From NCBI GenBank assembly GCA_965116235.1, contig OZ220496.1, forward strand, positions 2,232,001 to 2,296,000: 64,000 nucleotides of DNA. Reading direction: 5' to 3'. The notes below the pieces were generated by a model. It was not told the DNA's origin. It saw only the letters and a program-made list of their open reading frames with translations, and ran no database searches. A program made the position numbers and the translations under genes. This document shows, piece by piece, positions 36,620-45,759 of this stretch; position 1 is the stretch's first letter, and every line of letters starts with the position of its first letter. This DNA is from MPNP01 sp965116235. Lineage in GTDB: Bacteria; Pseudomonadota; Alphaproteobacteria; Rhodobacterales; Rhodobacteraceae.

Positions 36620-38225
36620 GTGTTTCATGACCCTTCTCTGCTGCGGCAGGGTCTAGAGGGGTTCACGATGTTCGGCGGGTACTATCGGATGTCGATCGAT
36701 GGCCCCCTTCAGTCCGACACCATTCATTGCGACAACTGTCAGACCCAGACCCATCGCGATGGCACGGTGTCTTATTCGTATCTGATACTTACCGGAGTGT
36801 TGGTGTATCCCGATTACAAGACGGTGTCTCTTCTGGCTCCGGAGATGATCGGTCGTGGCTATGGGTCAAGAATGACTGCGAGTACCGGGCGGGTTTGCGG
36901 TTTGTAGCGGACTTTCGGCGTGAGCATCCGACATGACGGCTTGGCGTCCAAGGGATCTGATATCAAGCATCTGGACGAGCATGACCTTCGATATATCATC
37001 GTGGACGAGCCGGGCGATCATGCCAATCTATTTGGCTGGGTGAATATTAATAATGAAGTGATGGTCTATGAGACCCAGGAGAAGGCGCCCAATGATGCTG
37101 CGGTCAGCTTCCTAATGGTTTGATTTAATCATATAATACCCATTTTTCCAGGACTGCACCCAGTCCTTTGGCGCCTTGCTCCACCGAAAGGGACGAGCCT
37201 GATGTTCGTTATGGTGGGCAATGAACCCTTCCACCGCTGCGATGCACTCCGCCAGCGAGTTGAAGATGGCATGCTTGAGCCGCTGGCGGGCCAGTTTCGA
37301 GAAAAAGCCCTCCACCGCATGGACCCATGACGCCGAGGTCGGCGTGAAGTGAAAGTGCCAGCGCGGATGATCCGCCAGCCATTCCATAACCGTGGCCGAC
37401 TTGTGCGAGGAGACGTTGTCCAGAATGACATGGACATCCCTGTCGGCGTCCAGGCCTTCGGCCACATGGTCGAGAAAGGCGACGAAGTCCTCGGAGCGGT
37501 GGCGTTCGGTCATGCGGCCCGTGACGCAACCCGTGGCGACATCCAGGGCGGCCAGAAGGCATGTGGTGCCATGGCGGACATAGTCATGGGTGCGGGTCGC
37601 GGTGTGTCCCGGGGTCATGGGCAAGGGCTTCTGGGTGCGCCCCAAGGCCTGGATCTGAGGCTTCTCGTCGATGGACAGCACGACCGCATGGTCCGGCGGG
37701 TTCACATACAGACCGACGACATCACGGATCTTCTGGGCAAAGGCCGGGTCGCGGGAGACCTTGAAGGTCGACACCCGATGGGGGTACAGCCGGTGCCGGC
37801 GCAAAATGGTGCGGACACTCGACATGGCCACGCCCGTCTCATGGGCCAGGGCCTTAAGCGCCCAGTGTCAGGATTATGCGGGCTCGCCAGACATGCTTCT
37901 GAGGCGACTGCGGATGGTCGCGGACCTCTTCCAGGCGTTGGCGGTCGGCGGCGGACAGGATAACGGGTGGACTTGGCCATGAGCAGCTCCGTGTCAGTGG
38001 AATGAAGGGTCCCGCCATAAGTGTCGGCTGAAAGCAGGGACGGACATCCGACCAATAATAGGAGCTGTTTGTTTCAATTTAACCACTAGAGTATACGCTG
38101 ATGAGGCCGACCAACTAGATTTCGTTCTGGTCATGGCTATCGGCACCTGTCCAACATGGTGATCACCCTGGCGATGTTGATCGACATGATTGTGGAGCAG
38201 TGCTGTCAGTTGTTTCAGCCGCCCT
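36620..38225 (+). pseudogene. ISNCY-type transposase remnant, interrupted by an IS630 element
   Basis: Pieces in three frames on the plus strand resemble an ISNCY-family transposase. They are HCDNCQTQTHRDGTVSYSYL (from about 36728), NDCEYRAGLRFVADFRREHP (about 36870-36930) and LASKGSDIKHLDEHDLRYII (from about 36940). After the IS630 element comes the C-terminal block SGHGYRHLSNMVITLAMLID (38125-38200), normally FGHG--HL-----T---LAF. At least two frameshifts and a deletion make it non-functional. If the IS630 is removed at its TA target the frame reads on as ...SFLEYTLMRPTN, supporting a nested insertion. Confidence 0.6.
37115..38086 (-). mobile_element. IS630-family element (transposase frameshifted)
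   Basis: A transposase of the IS630 DDE family is encoded on the minus strand from ATG 37980 to TAG 37112. The DDE signature includes VVLSIDEKPQIQAL, VHVILDNVSSHKSA and FTPTSASWVHAVEGFFSKLA. The 5' part is in another frame (LSAADRQRLEEVRDHPQ), joined to the main frame only after two shifts at about 37957 and 37860, so the gene is dead. Imperfect terminal repeats begin TGGTT and pair about 12 of 16 bases. TA dinucleotides flank both ends at 37113-37114 and 38087-38088, as IS630 elements require. The element boundaries are less certain than the family. Confidence 0.65.
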
Positions 38226-38704
38226 GACGCAAGCGGGGGAGGGCAGCGAGTGCTCCGGGTGTTCAGGCTAAAGTCTGAGGCGAGACGGCGACGCACCGCG
38301 TTCCCTGAAGCAGACAGGCAGACCGTGTTCCAACCGTGAGAGAAAGCGGGTGGTTACCAGGAAAACGACACGCAAAATGGCCGGTTTTTGTCTTGGTAAA
38401 TCGTCATAACATCTTCGGATTCGTGACAGTCCATCCTATTTCGGTTGATTATGTCCTTAAGGGGAATTACTGGTCTGTGAAATACCCGATTGACACAACG
38501 CATCAAATCTATAGTATTAAATCTTATGTAAGCTGAAGGGCTTTGAATTCAAGATGTCGGAGGCTTGAAAGAGTATTGGTTGATCCGATAAAATGATCCG
38601 TACGAAAATTAGAGACTTTTTCCATCAGCCGCTACATAATCCCCGGGTTTTTTCTCACTAAATTGACGGGGGCTTTGCGAATACGAATTTGGCTCGGAAA
38701 GTTG
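38226..38704. other. 479-base gap between mobile remnants and pxpBCA
   Basis: No gene is supported. The first 100 bases continue degraded transposase sequence; the rest (about 38380-38700) is moderately AT-rich and likely holds the promoter of pxpBCA. Confidence 0.4.
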
Positions 38705-39460
38705 ATGAAGCCCAACCTGTATTCCATTGATGATCTTGAGTTTCCGGCTGTGCTGCCGATGGGCGAGTGCTCGCTGCTAGCAATTTTCCATAGCAACCCA
38801 TCGCCCGAGATCAGTCACAAAATTCTGGCTTTCGATAGTTACGTTAGATCAAAGGGTCATGCCGGCATCAGGGAGACTGTTCCGGCTCTGAGATCTTTGC
38901 TGATCCATACTGACCCGAAAAGTGCAAACATTTACGAGGTGGAGGACTTCTGCAAACAATTGCTGGCAGGGGATGAGTATCTTCAAGGGTTTCAAATTCG
39001 TTCCCGCAGCTATCGGATTCCTGTTGTTTACGGTGGAGCAAGTGGACCTGATCTGAGCAATCTATGCCAGTTGATGAGATTGAGTGAGCGCGAGGCAATT
39101 GAATTGCATTCGAGTGTCAAGTTGAGGGTGATCTGCTTGGGGTTCTCACCGGGATTGACATATCTGGCCGAGTTGCCGAAGGAGTATGACATACCGCGCA
39201 AGAACACCTACAGCGGCGGCGTGCCACCCGGTTCAGTCTTGGTCGCGAACAGACAGACGGTATTCCCGGCAACTGAAATACCAACGGGCTGGCACAGAAT
39301 AGGGGTTTCACCCGTAGTCGGCTTCCGACCGGAGAAGAAAAGACCGTTCCTTTTCAGTCCCGGAGATTCAATATGTTTTTATCCAATCGCGGCAACTGAG
39401 ACATCCGCAACAGATATCGAACGTTTATGGTCTTCGATCGATGAGCGTGAAGATACTTGA
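38705..39460 (+). CDS. pxpB: 5-oxoprolinase subunit PxpB (KipI-like)
   Basis: One of three subunits that together cleave 5-oxoproline (pyroglutamate) to glutamate with ATP in the cytoplasm. The 251-residue protein has the allophanate-hydrolase subunit 1 fold: IPVVYGGASGPDLSNLCQLM, VICLGFSPGLTYLAELP and NTYSGGVPPGSVLVANRQT. An in-frame TTG at 38663 exists, but ATG 38705 has GGAAAG upstream and fits the family N-terminus. It overlaps pxpC by 20 bases, so the pair is coupled. Confidence 0.9.
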   Translation: MKPNLYSIDDLEFPAVLPMGECSLLAIFHSNPSPEISHKILAFDSYVRSKGHAGIRETVPALRSLLIHTDPKSANIYEVEDFCKQLLAGDEYLQGFQIRSRSYRIPVVYGGASGPDLSNLCQLMRLSEREAIELHSSVKLRVICLGFSPGLTYLAELPKEYDIPRKNTYSGGVPPGSVLVANRQTVFPATEIPTGWHRIGVSPVVGFRPEKKRPFLFSPGDSICFYPIAATETSATDIERLWSSIDEREDT

Positions 39461-40439
39461 ACTCCACGGTTCTGCTACCTTTCAGGACCAAGGGCGATCA
39501 GGCTTTCAGCGGTATGGCGTTTCATCCGGTGGGGCCATGGACAAGTATGCGCTGGCCGAAGGACAGGCGTTGCTGAACAATGATAGTGATGCCGCGGCTC
39601 TTGAACTGCAGTTGGGAGGCGGCAAGTTCGAGTGTCTCAACGATGCTTGGCTGGCCACCTCGGGAGGAGTGATGGAAGTGTTTGTGGGCTCCCGGCCAAT
39701 AAGCTGGCGGACCTCATTCAAGATCAAGCAGGGTCAGATATTGACAATAGGCAAGAGACTGTCCGGCATCTACAGCTATCTGCACTTCATGGGGGGAGTC
39801 GATATACCAAAGGTATTGGGATCGCGATCGACCCACAGGGCATCCGGTTTGGGAGAAAGCCCGGAAGCGGGTACAATAATAGCGCCTCGATACCGTACCG
39901 AGATCGGACAATCAAGCACGTTGCCCGAGCCGGAGTATTTTGGTTCCAAGACCGTCCGGATCATGCTTGGGCCCCAGTCGGGCTGTTTCGAGAAAAAAGA
40001 TCTTCAGGCCCTTGTCAGCAGGGAGTTTGCCATGACATCCAACCGAAATAGAATGGGGGCAAGACTTGAAACTGAAGCATTCAGAATCAAGGCTTCGCAC
40101 GGTCGGACGCTAGTGTCGGATCCCATCATAGAAGGTGACATACAGGTGCCAGCCGATGGCATTCCAACTATTCTGCTCGCTGACTGCCAGCCAACAGGGG
40201 GTTATCCAAGGATTGCCACGGTCATAGGCGCGGATTTGATGAAAGTTGCTCAGCTTCAGCCCGGGGAACGGTTTCATTTCGAGTTTGTAAGCCGGGAAAA
40301 GGCGATCGTGGAATGGCGGCTGCTTCAGGCTAGGATCGCTGATCTGGCCAAGCATTTGAAGTTTCTCGTCCGAGATCCAAAAATGATGTCCAACCTTCTT
40401 CAATTCAATCTAGTCAGTGGAGTTATAAGCGGTGAATGA
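39441..40439 (+). CDS. pxpC: 5-oxoprolinase subunit PxpC
   Basis: 332 residues of the biotin-dependent carboxyltransferase-like (allophanate hydrolase subunit 2) family. It shows FQDQGRSGFQRYGVSSGGAMDKYALAEG, LELQLGG, SRMGARLE-like NRNRMGARLE, and DPIIEGDIQVPADGIPTILLADCQPTGGYPRIATVI. It works with PxpB and PxpA on 5-oxoproline. It overlaps pxpB by 20 bases and pxpA by eight bases, forming a tight operon in the order B-C-A. Confidence 0.92.
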   Translation: MSVKILELHGSATFQDQGRSGFQRYGVSSGGAMDKYALAEGQALLNNDSDAAALELQLGGGKFECLNDAWLATSGGVMEVFVGSRPISWRTSFKIKQGQILTIGKRLSGIYSYLHFMGGVDIPKVLGSRSTHRASGLGESPEAGTIIAPRYRTEIGQSSTLPEPEYFGSKTVRIMLGPQSGCFEKKDLQALVSREFAMTSNRNRMGARLETEAFRIKASHGRTLVSDPIIEGDIQVPADGIPTILLADCQPTGGYPRIATVIGADLMKVAQLQPGERFHFEFVSREKAIVEWRLLQARIADLAKHLKFLVRDPKMMSNLLQFNLVSGVISGE

Positions 40440-41226
40440 AAGAAAGTCGATTGATCTGAATGCTGATCTGGGTGAAAGTTTTGGCCCTTGGACAAAGGGT
40501 CTTGATTCGCAGCTCCTGAGAATTGTGTCTTCCGCCAATATCGCCTGCGGTTTCCACGCTGGAGACGCACGCCACATGATCAATACGTGCACGGAATGCC
40601 AAGTCAATGGCGTGGGCATTGGGGCCCATCCAGGATTCAGGGATTTGGCCGGTTTTGGTCGCCGAGAAATGATTGGCTACGATATAGATGAGCTCAAGGC
40701 TGAGGCCATCTATCAGATTGGTGCCCTCCTGGGCATAGCGCAATCAATCGGTTCCACGGTCAGACATGTCAAGTTTCACGGTGCCTTGGCCAACATGGCT
40801 TCGCGTGATCTGGAGTTGGCCAAGAACTTGTACGAGGCAGTCATGAGCCTATCAGACAAGCTTATCATCGTTGTCATTGCCGGAACCCGGCAGCAGCAAG
40901 CGGGCGAGGAATTGGGCATCCCGATTGCTAGAGAGATTTTTGCGGACCGCGCATACAATGCGGATGGAACATTGGTCAGTCGGTCTCAGCCTGGAGCCAT
41001 GGTGCTGGATTCCGAGTTGTGTGCCGTCAACATGCTTGAAGCCGTTCAAAAAGGGTACATTCAGTCAATCAGTGGGGATAAGCTCGCAATCTCTCCCGAA
41101 ACAATCTGTGTGCACGGGGACAACCGCGAAGCGATTCAAATCGCCCGAGCGGTGAGACGCTCCCTGGAAAGCGCCGGAATCACGATCAGGCCTTTCGGTT
41201 TGGGCCAAAGCGAGATAGAAGGTTAA
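40432..41226 (+). CDS. pxpA: 5-oxoprolinase subunit PxpA (LamB/YcsF family)
   Basis: 264 residues. The LamB/YcsF signature is complete: IDLNADLGESFGPW, SSANIACGFHAGDA, GAHPGFRDLAGFGRREM, HVKFHGALANMA and EIFADRAYNADGTLVSRSQPGA. PxpA is the third subunit of the ATP-dependent 5-oxoprolinase. Translation starts at GTG 40432 inside the end of pxpC. Its stop overlaps that of the convergent rplI by four bases (41223-41226). Confidence 0.95.
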   Translation: MNERKSIDLNADLGESFGPWTKGLDSQLLRIVSSANIACGFHAGDARHMINTCTECQVNGVGIGAHPGFRDLAGFGRREMIGYDIDELKAEAIYQIGALLGIAQSIGSTVRHVKFHGALANMASRDLELAKNLYEAVMSLSDKLIIVVIAGTRQQQAGEELGIPIAREIFADRAYNADGTLVSRSQPGAMVLDSELCAVNMLEAVQKGYIQSISGDKLAISPETICVHGDNREAIQIARAVRRSLESAGITIRPFGLGQSEIEG

Positions 41227-41783
41227 GCGGTTTCGTCCGCAACGGGACTGGGGGCAGCAGAATCGGTCTCCACAGGTTCTTCAATGGCGTCCTCGGAGGC
41301 TTCCGGATTTGTTGAGGGGGATTGCTCCTCGGCTTCTGTCGCGGACCGCGCCACATTGACGATGACTGTGGCGATAACTTCCGGATGCAGGAGCACCTTT
41401 ACGCTGTGCAGGCCGATTTCCTTGATGGGTCGATCCAGCTCAATCTGCTTTCGATCAATCGACAGGCCACTCTCGGCTGACGTGTCGGCGATATCCCTTT
41501 TGGTTACGGACCCGTACAGTGAACCCGTTTCCGACGCTTGCCGGACGATGACAAACTCCTGAGCATCAACTTTGGCCAGAACCTCTTCGGCTTCCTTCTT
41601 AAGTTCAAGATTGCGGGCCTCGATCTCGATCTGATATTTCTCGAAGTACTGACGATTCTCCTTTGTATTCTTCAGGGCTTTTTTTTGTGGAAAAAGAAAG
41701 TTTCGGGCGAAGCCGGGCTTGACCCTGACCTGATCACCCATGAGCCCGAGATTGGCTATCTTTTCAAGAAGAATGACTTCCAT
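41223..41783 (-). CDS. rplI: 50S ribosomal protein L9
   Basis: L9 binds 23S rRNA near the L1 stalk. The N-terminal domain is standard: MEVILLEKIANLGLMGDQVRVK and GFARNFLFPQKKALKNT. A long central helix (YQIEIEARNLELKKEAEEVLAK) and the C-terminal domain (GSLYGSVTKRDIAD, IGLHSVKVLLHPEV) follow. At 186 residues it is longer than the usual 148; the extra 35 residues form an acidic Glu/Pro/Ser-rich tail seen in several alphaproteobacteria. Last gene of the rpsF-rpsR-rplI operon. Confidence 0.96.
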   Translation of the reverse strand: MEVILLEKIANLGLMGDQVRVKPGFARNFLFPQKKALKNTKENRQYFEKYQIEIEARNLELKKEAEEVLAKVDAQEFVIVRQASETGSLYGSVTKRDIADTSAESGLSIDRKQIELDRPIKEIGLHSVKVLLHPEVIATVIVNVARSATEAEEQSPSTNPEASEDAIEEPVETDSAAPSPVADETA

Positions 41784-41794
41784 GATCCGGCCTC

Positions 41795-42022
41795 CTATTT
41801 GTGGGTATAGGGAATCAGAGCCAGGTAGCGGGCCCGTTTGATTGCGCTGGCCAACTCCCGTTGCTTGCCAGACGAGACCGCCGATATGCGACTGGGTATG
41901 ATCTTTCCCCTTTCGGTCAGGAAGCCACGAAGCAACTTGACGTCCTTGTAATCGATTGTGGGCGAGTCATCCCGCGAAAAGGGACACGTACGCCTCTTTT
42001 GAAAAAAGCTTTGTCGAGCCAT
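41795..42022 (-). CDS. rpsR: 30S ribosomal protein S18
   Basis: 75 residues with the basic S18 signature FFQKRRTCPFSRDD...IDYKDVKLLRGFLTERGKIIPSRIS and KQRELASAIKRARYLALIPY. S18 pairs with S6 on the small subunit platform. It sits 11 bases upstream of rplI and 19 bases downstream of rpsF, the usual operon spacing. Confidence 0.97.
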   Translation of the reverse strand: MARQSFFQKRRTCPFSRDDSPTIDYKDVKLLRGFLTERGKIIPSRISAVSSGKQRELASAIKRARYLALIPYTHK

Positions 42023-42041
42023 AATCCTAGCCTTCGCAAAT

Positions 42042-42368
42042 TCAGGTGCTGGTTTCCATTATCGGGGTCGGCTGAGTCGAATGCTGATTGACCCTGATCG
42101 TCAGGTATCGAAGGACATCCTCATTGATGCGGAGCTTTCTCTCGACCTCAATGACCGCCTCGGCGGGTGCGTCCAGTTTTAGAAACAGATAGTGAGCCCG
42201 ACGGTTCTTCTTGATGGCATAGGCCAGCTTGCGAGCCCCCCAGTACTCCTTGTCAACGACCTTGCCGCCAAGATCAACGAGCGCCCCTTCAATCTCTCCG
42301 AAAAGGCCGTCAACCTGGGGATTTGACAATTCCTGTCTGGCAATGCAGACATGCTCATAAAGGGGCAT
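42042..42368 (-). CDS. rpsF: 30S ribosomal protein S6
   Basis: 108 residues: MPLYEHVCIARQELS at the start, VDKEYWGARKLAYAIKKNRRAHYLFL in the middle and LRINEDVLRYLTIRV near the end. S6 binds S18 and 16S rRNA. First gene of rpsF-rpsR-rplI; the divergent fabD begins 216 bases away, so this interval holds both promoters. Confidence 0.97.
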   Translation of the reverse strand: MPLYEHVCIARQELSNPQVDGLFGEIEGALVDLGGKVVDKEYWGARKLAYAIKKNRRAHYLFLKLDAPAEAVIEVERKLRINEDVLRYLTIRVNQHSTQPTPIMETST

Positions 42369-42583
42369 CTACAACCTCACGATCACTACAGCCGACACGC
42401 ACAAGCATCAAGACCTTTCAAAACGAGTGCAAGTCGCAAAATAACTGAAAACGACATCCAAATGTCCCCGACCATCTTCAACCGGGCACATGAAGGACTA
42501 GATGTAGTCCTCAAATGGATCAAGTCCAGACAGTTGCAACTTTTTTTCGTCTCCGCGTCAATTCTCATCACGGATGATTTGTC

Positions 42584-43525
42584 ATGACAGCAGCACTCGT
42601 ATTCCCGGGACAGGGGGCACAGGAAATCGGCATGGGCAAGAGTCTGGCCGATCATTATCTGGTGGCCAGAGAGGTCTTTCAGGAAGTCGATGAGGCCCTG
42701 TCGGAAAATCTGTCGAATCTGATCTGGAACGGAACTCTCGATGAACTGACCTTGACGCAGAATGTTCAGCCGGCCTTGATGACGACATCAATGGCCACAT
42801 TGAGGGTTCTGGAAGCGGAAGGGCTGGACATCAAGAAGATTGACTTTCTGGCGGGTCATAGCTTGGGTGAATATACGGCATTGTGTGCGGCCGGAGCGCT
42901 GACCCTGACTGCAACGGCACGCTTGCTGCGCTTGAGGGGCCGCTCTATGCAGGATGCTGTCAAGGTAGGCGAGGGACGAATGGCGGCGATTTTGGGTCTG
43001 GACATCGGAGCGGTCCAGGAAATTGTGAACCAGGCTGCCCAAAATCAGGTCTGTCAGATTGCCAATGACAACGATCCAAAGCAAATTGTAGTGTCAGGCC
43101 ATGCTGCCACGGTCGAACGAGCCTGCCAACTTGCCACTGACAGTGGGGCCCGACGGGTGGTCATGCTGCAAGTTTCGGCCCCATTTCACTGCTCCTTGAT
43201 GGAACCCGCCCAGCAAGTGATGCGGGAAGCCCTGAAGCCGGTCGCGGTGAACGATCCTACTCGGCCCGTTGTCGCCAATTACAGCGCCAGCCCGATTTAC
43301 AAAGCAGAGCTTATCAAGGAATCTCTCGTCAGACAGATCACGGCTCGAGTCAGATGGAGAGAAACGATGATGCTCTTCGCGTCAAGTGGCGTGACCCGCT
43401 GCCTTGAAATCGGACCCAGAAACGTCCTCAGCGGATTGATGAGACGAACAACGCGGTCGATAAATTGCGTTTCAGCCGGTAATGCGGACCAGATCGAAAA
43501 GGCTCTCGATCTTGTACGGGGCTGA
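42584..43525 (+). CDS. fabD: Malonyl-CoA:ACP transacylase
   Basis: FabD loads malonyl onto ACP for fatty-acid synthesis. The 313-residue protein has the FPGQGAQEIGMG start, QPALMTTS, the nucleophile in GHSLGEYTALC (Ser93), GRMAAILGL and the catalytic His in VSAPFHCSLM. It opens the fab block on the plus strand, 138 bases before fabG. Confidence 0.97.
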   Translation: MTAALVFPGQGAQEIGMGKSLADHYLVAREVFQEVDEALSENLSNLIWNGTLDELTLTQNVQPALMTTSMATLRVLEAEGLDIKKIDFLAGHSLGEYTALCAAGALTLTATARLLRLRGRSMQDAVKVGEGRMAAILGLDIGAVQEIVNQAAQNQVCQIANDNDPKQIVVSGHAATVERACQLATDSGARRVVMLQVSAPFHCSLMEPAQQVMREALKPVAVNDPTRPVVANYSASPIYKAELIKESLVRQITARVRWRETMMLFASSGVTRCLEIGPRNVLSGLMRRTTRSINCVSAGNADQIEKALDLVRG

Positions 43526-43663
43526 TAGCTTGACAAGGCTGAAGACACGATCAAATGGAACGGAACGGATTTCGTCATCGGTAGCCATGCCAATTTCGGA
43601 TGAACACCGAAAGGCATCTGATCTTGATGCACTGAACCGAACACGGGAAAGGGCATAAATTCT

Positions 43664-44413
43664 ATGCAAATCAGCTTGAAGGGAAAAAGCGCTCTTGTAA
43701 CCGGAGCATCGGGAGGGATCGGCTCGGCCATTGCCGGAGTTCTGGTTGAGGCTGGGGCCAATGTTGTCCTTTCGGGCACCCGCCAAGGCCGACTAAATGA
43801 ACTCAAGGATGAACTGGCGGGCGGTGGTGGTTGCGTTGCCACCGTACCATGCAATCTGGGTCGAAAGGCAGAGATCCAGTCGCTGATTGAGCAGTCGGTC
43901 AAAGCATTTGGGACAATAGACATACTTGTCAACAACGCTGGCATAACCCAGGACAACCTGTTTTTGCGGATGAGCGAGAGTCAGGTGGAAGAAGTGATGA
44001 ACGTCAATCTTGTCGCGGCCATGCTCCTTACCAAGGGCCTGATCCGATCCATGATCAAGGGCAGGTTTGGTCGCATCGTCAATATTACATCGGTCGTGGG
44101 ACACACCGGCAATGCCGGACAGGTCAACTATACGGCCTCCAAGGCCGGCATGGTCGGCTTTACCAAGTCGTTGGCCCAAGAGGTGGCCGCCCGCGGGGTC
44201 ACGGTCAACTGTCTGGCTCCCGGGTTTATCGCCACCGAGATGACCGGCAAGCTGACCCAAGACCAAAGAACCGCGATTGCGAGCACCATTCCGATGAACA
44301 GAATCGGCCAGCCCGAGGATGTGGCCAGCGGGGTACTGTTTTTGGCCTCTGACCAGGCATCTTATATCACTGGCCAGACCTTGCACATCAATGGCGGTTT
44401 GGCTATGATCTGA
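43664..44413 (+). CDS. fabG: 3-oxoacyl-ACP reductase
   Basis: FabG reduces beta-ketoacyl-ACP with NADPH. The 249-residue short-chain dehydrogenase has LVTGASGGIGSAIA (cofactor loop), LVNNAGITQDNL (NNAG), the Ser-Tyr-Lys triad at about S143, Y156 and K160 (NITSVVGHTGNAGQVNYTASK) and a typical end GGLAMI. It lies between fabD and acpP as in many proteobacteria. Confidence 0.96.
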   Translation: MQISLKGKSALVTGASGGIGSAIAGVLVEAGANVVLSGTRQGRLNELKDELAGGGGCVATVPCNLGRKAEIQSLIEQSVKAFGTIDILVNNAGITQDNLFLRMSESQVEEVMNVNLVAAMLLTKGLIRSMIKGRFGRIVNITSVVGHTGNAGQVNYTASKAGMVGFTKSLAQEVAARGVTVNCLAPGFIATEMTGKLTQDQRTAIASTIPMNRIGQPEDVASGVLFLASDQASYITGQTLHINGGLAMI

Positions 44414-44589
44414 TCGAATCGGAATGATGGCCCTTTAATTTTCTGGGTTTGAATTATCTCTCTGTGACAGTGAGTTGAAGTTGGATCGTTCCAATTTCGG
44501 ACGTGCTGGCATGACAGAGGGTCATGCTGTTTTGTCGGCGATGATTCTGGGCCGATTGTACGCGTTTGTTGCTATGAAAGGAGTTCAAT

Positions 44590-44829
44590 ATGGATAGTGT
44601 CGAAGCAAGGGTACGCAAGATTGTGGTCGAAAATCTGGGAGTGGATGCAGAGGCTGTGGTTCCCTCTGCTTCATTCATTCAGGATTTGGGCGCCGACAGT
44701 TTGGATACCGTTGAATTGGTCATGGCATTCGAGGAAGAGTTTGACATTGAAATCAAGGATGAGGATGCGGAATCGATCAATACCTTCGAAGATGCTGTCA
44801 ACTTTATTGAGGCGGCCCAAAAAAGTTAG
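44590..44829 (+). CDS. acpP: Acyl carrier protein
   Basis: 79 residues, acidic, with the phosphopantetheine attachment serine at about residue 37 in QDLGADSLDTVELVMAFEEEF. It carries growing acyl chains for the Fab enzymes and donates octanoyl to LipB. AAAGGAG precedes the ATG by seven bases. The 176-base gap after fabG may hold an additional promoter, often seen for highly expressed acpP. Confidence 0.97.
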   Translation: MDSVEARVRKIVVENLGVDAEAVVPSASFIQDLGADSLDTVELVMAFEEEFDIEIKDEDAESINTFEDAVNFIEAAQKS

Positions 44830-44976
44830 CGAAAGAGTTGTTCGACATTTCCTGAGCAACGAACTTCTCCTTGCGGGGAGCAGGTTGCATGCCGGCAGTG
44901 AGCCCGCGAGACTTACATGGCGAAGGCAGCCGGCAGTTCAGCGACAACATGAGGGGTGGGGTTCCACGGATCCAGC

Positions 44977-45678
44977 ATGATAGTCTATCCCGTGATACAA
45001 ATACTGGAGGGCAAGTGTGTCAGCCTTGAGCGGGGTGATTTGTCAAAACCCATTGTTTGGCATCATGACCCCTTGAATACAACCAAGGAGTTCGCCGAGG
45101 CGGGTGCAGCGTGGTTGCATGTCACGGACTTGGACGGCATCAGCGGCTCCACTCGGAACGAGGAACTAATAACAGACATAATCCGACAGGCTGGAATTTC
45201 TGTTCAACTGGGTGGTGGAATTCGATCCTTGGCGCAAGCGGAACATTGGATCGAGCTTGGAGCGGGGAGAATCGTCTTCGGCACACTTGCCGTAATCAAT
45301 CCCTATGCAGTCAAGGAGATGGCCAAGCTCTATCCTGACCAGGTGGTTCTAGCTCTGGACATCTGGCAAGGCAAGGTCATGATTCAAGGTTGGCAGGAAA
45401 CCGGAGCCATCGCTCCGCACGATTTTGTTCATGCCTATCACAACATCCCGCTGGCCGGCATAGTCATTACCGACGTGGACAGCAGCATTGATGATCTTGA
45501 AAGCACTTTGGAGCAGTTGACAGAACTCGCCCAGATAGCTACCAGCCCAGTCATTGCCAGTGGAGTCGTGCGAACCAAGGAGGATATCAAAAGATTAACC
45601 GGGATTTACAACGTACAGGGTGTTTTTGTCGGTCAGGCCTTGTATAACAGACGACTTAGCATTGAAGACATTTTGTAG
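44977..45678 (+). CDS. HisA-like TIM-barrel protein lacking the first catalytic Asp
   Basis: About 233 residues of the HisA/HisF (ProFAR isomerase-like) barrel. It starts MIVYPVIQILEGKCVSLERG, where HisA enzymes have P-A-I-D-L; the general-base Asp8 is replaced by Gln. Other landmarks remain: VTDLDGI, the phosphate loop VQLGGGIRS (79-84), the second acid in LALDIWQGKV (D128) and Thr165 in VITDVD. The second phosphate loop is altered (IASGVVRT instead of SGG). It lies between acpP and fabF, unlike normal hisA in a his operon. It may be a paralogue with a new or lost activity. ATG 44977 is preferred over GTG 44956. Confidence 0.75.
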   Translation: MIVYPVIQILEGKCVSLERGDLSKPIVWHHDPLNTTKEFAEAGAAWLHVTDLDGISGSTRNEELITDIIRQAGISVQLGGGIRSLAQAEHWIELGAGRIVFGTLAVINPYAVKEMAKLYPDQVVLALDIWQGKVMIQGWQETGAIAPHDFVHAYHNIPLAGIVITDVDSSIDDLESTLEQLTELAQIATSPVIASGVVRTKEDIKRLTGIYNVQGVFVGQALYNRRLSIEDIL

Positions 45679-45759
45679 GATCAGGCACTCATTCGCAGCC
45701 GGTCGGGCCGCTTGGAACAGAACCGGGCGCATAACGACAAGAACGTGGGGGCAGGAAAT

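Noticed and set aside
37349..37963. 204-codon plus-strand frame
   Set aside because: Antisense to the IS630 transposase, whose DDE motifs are on the minus strand.
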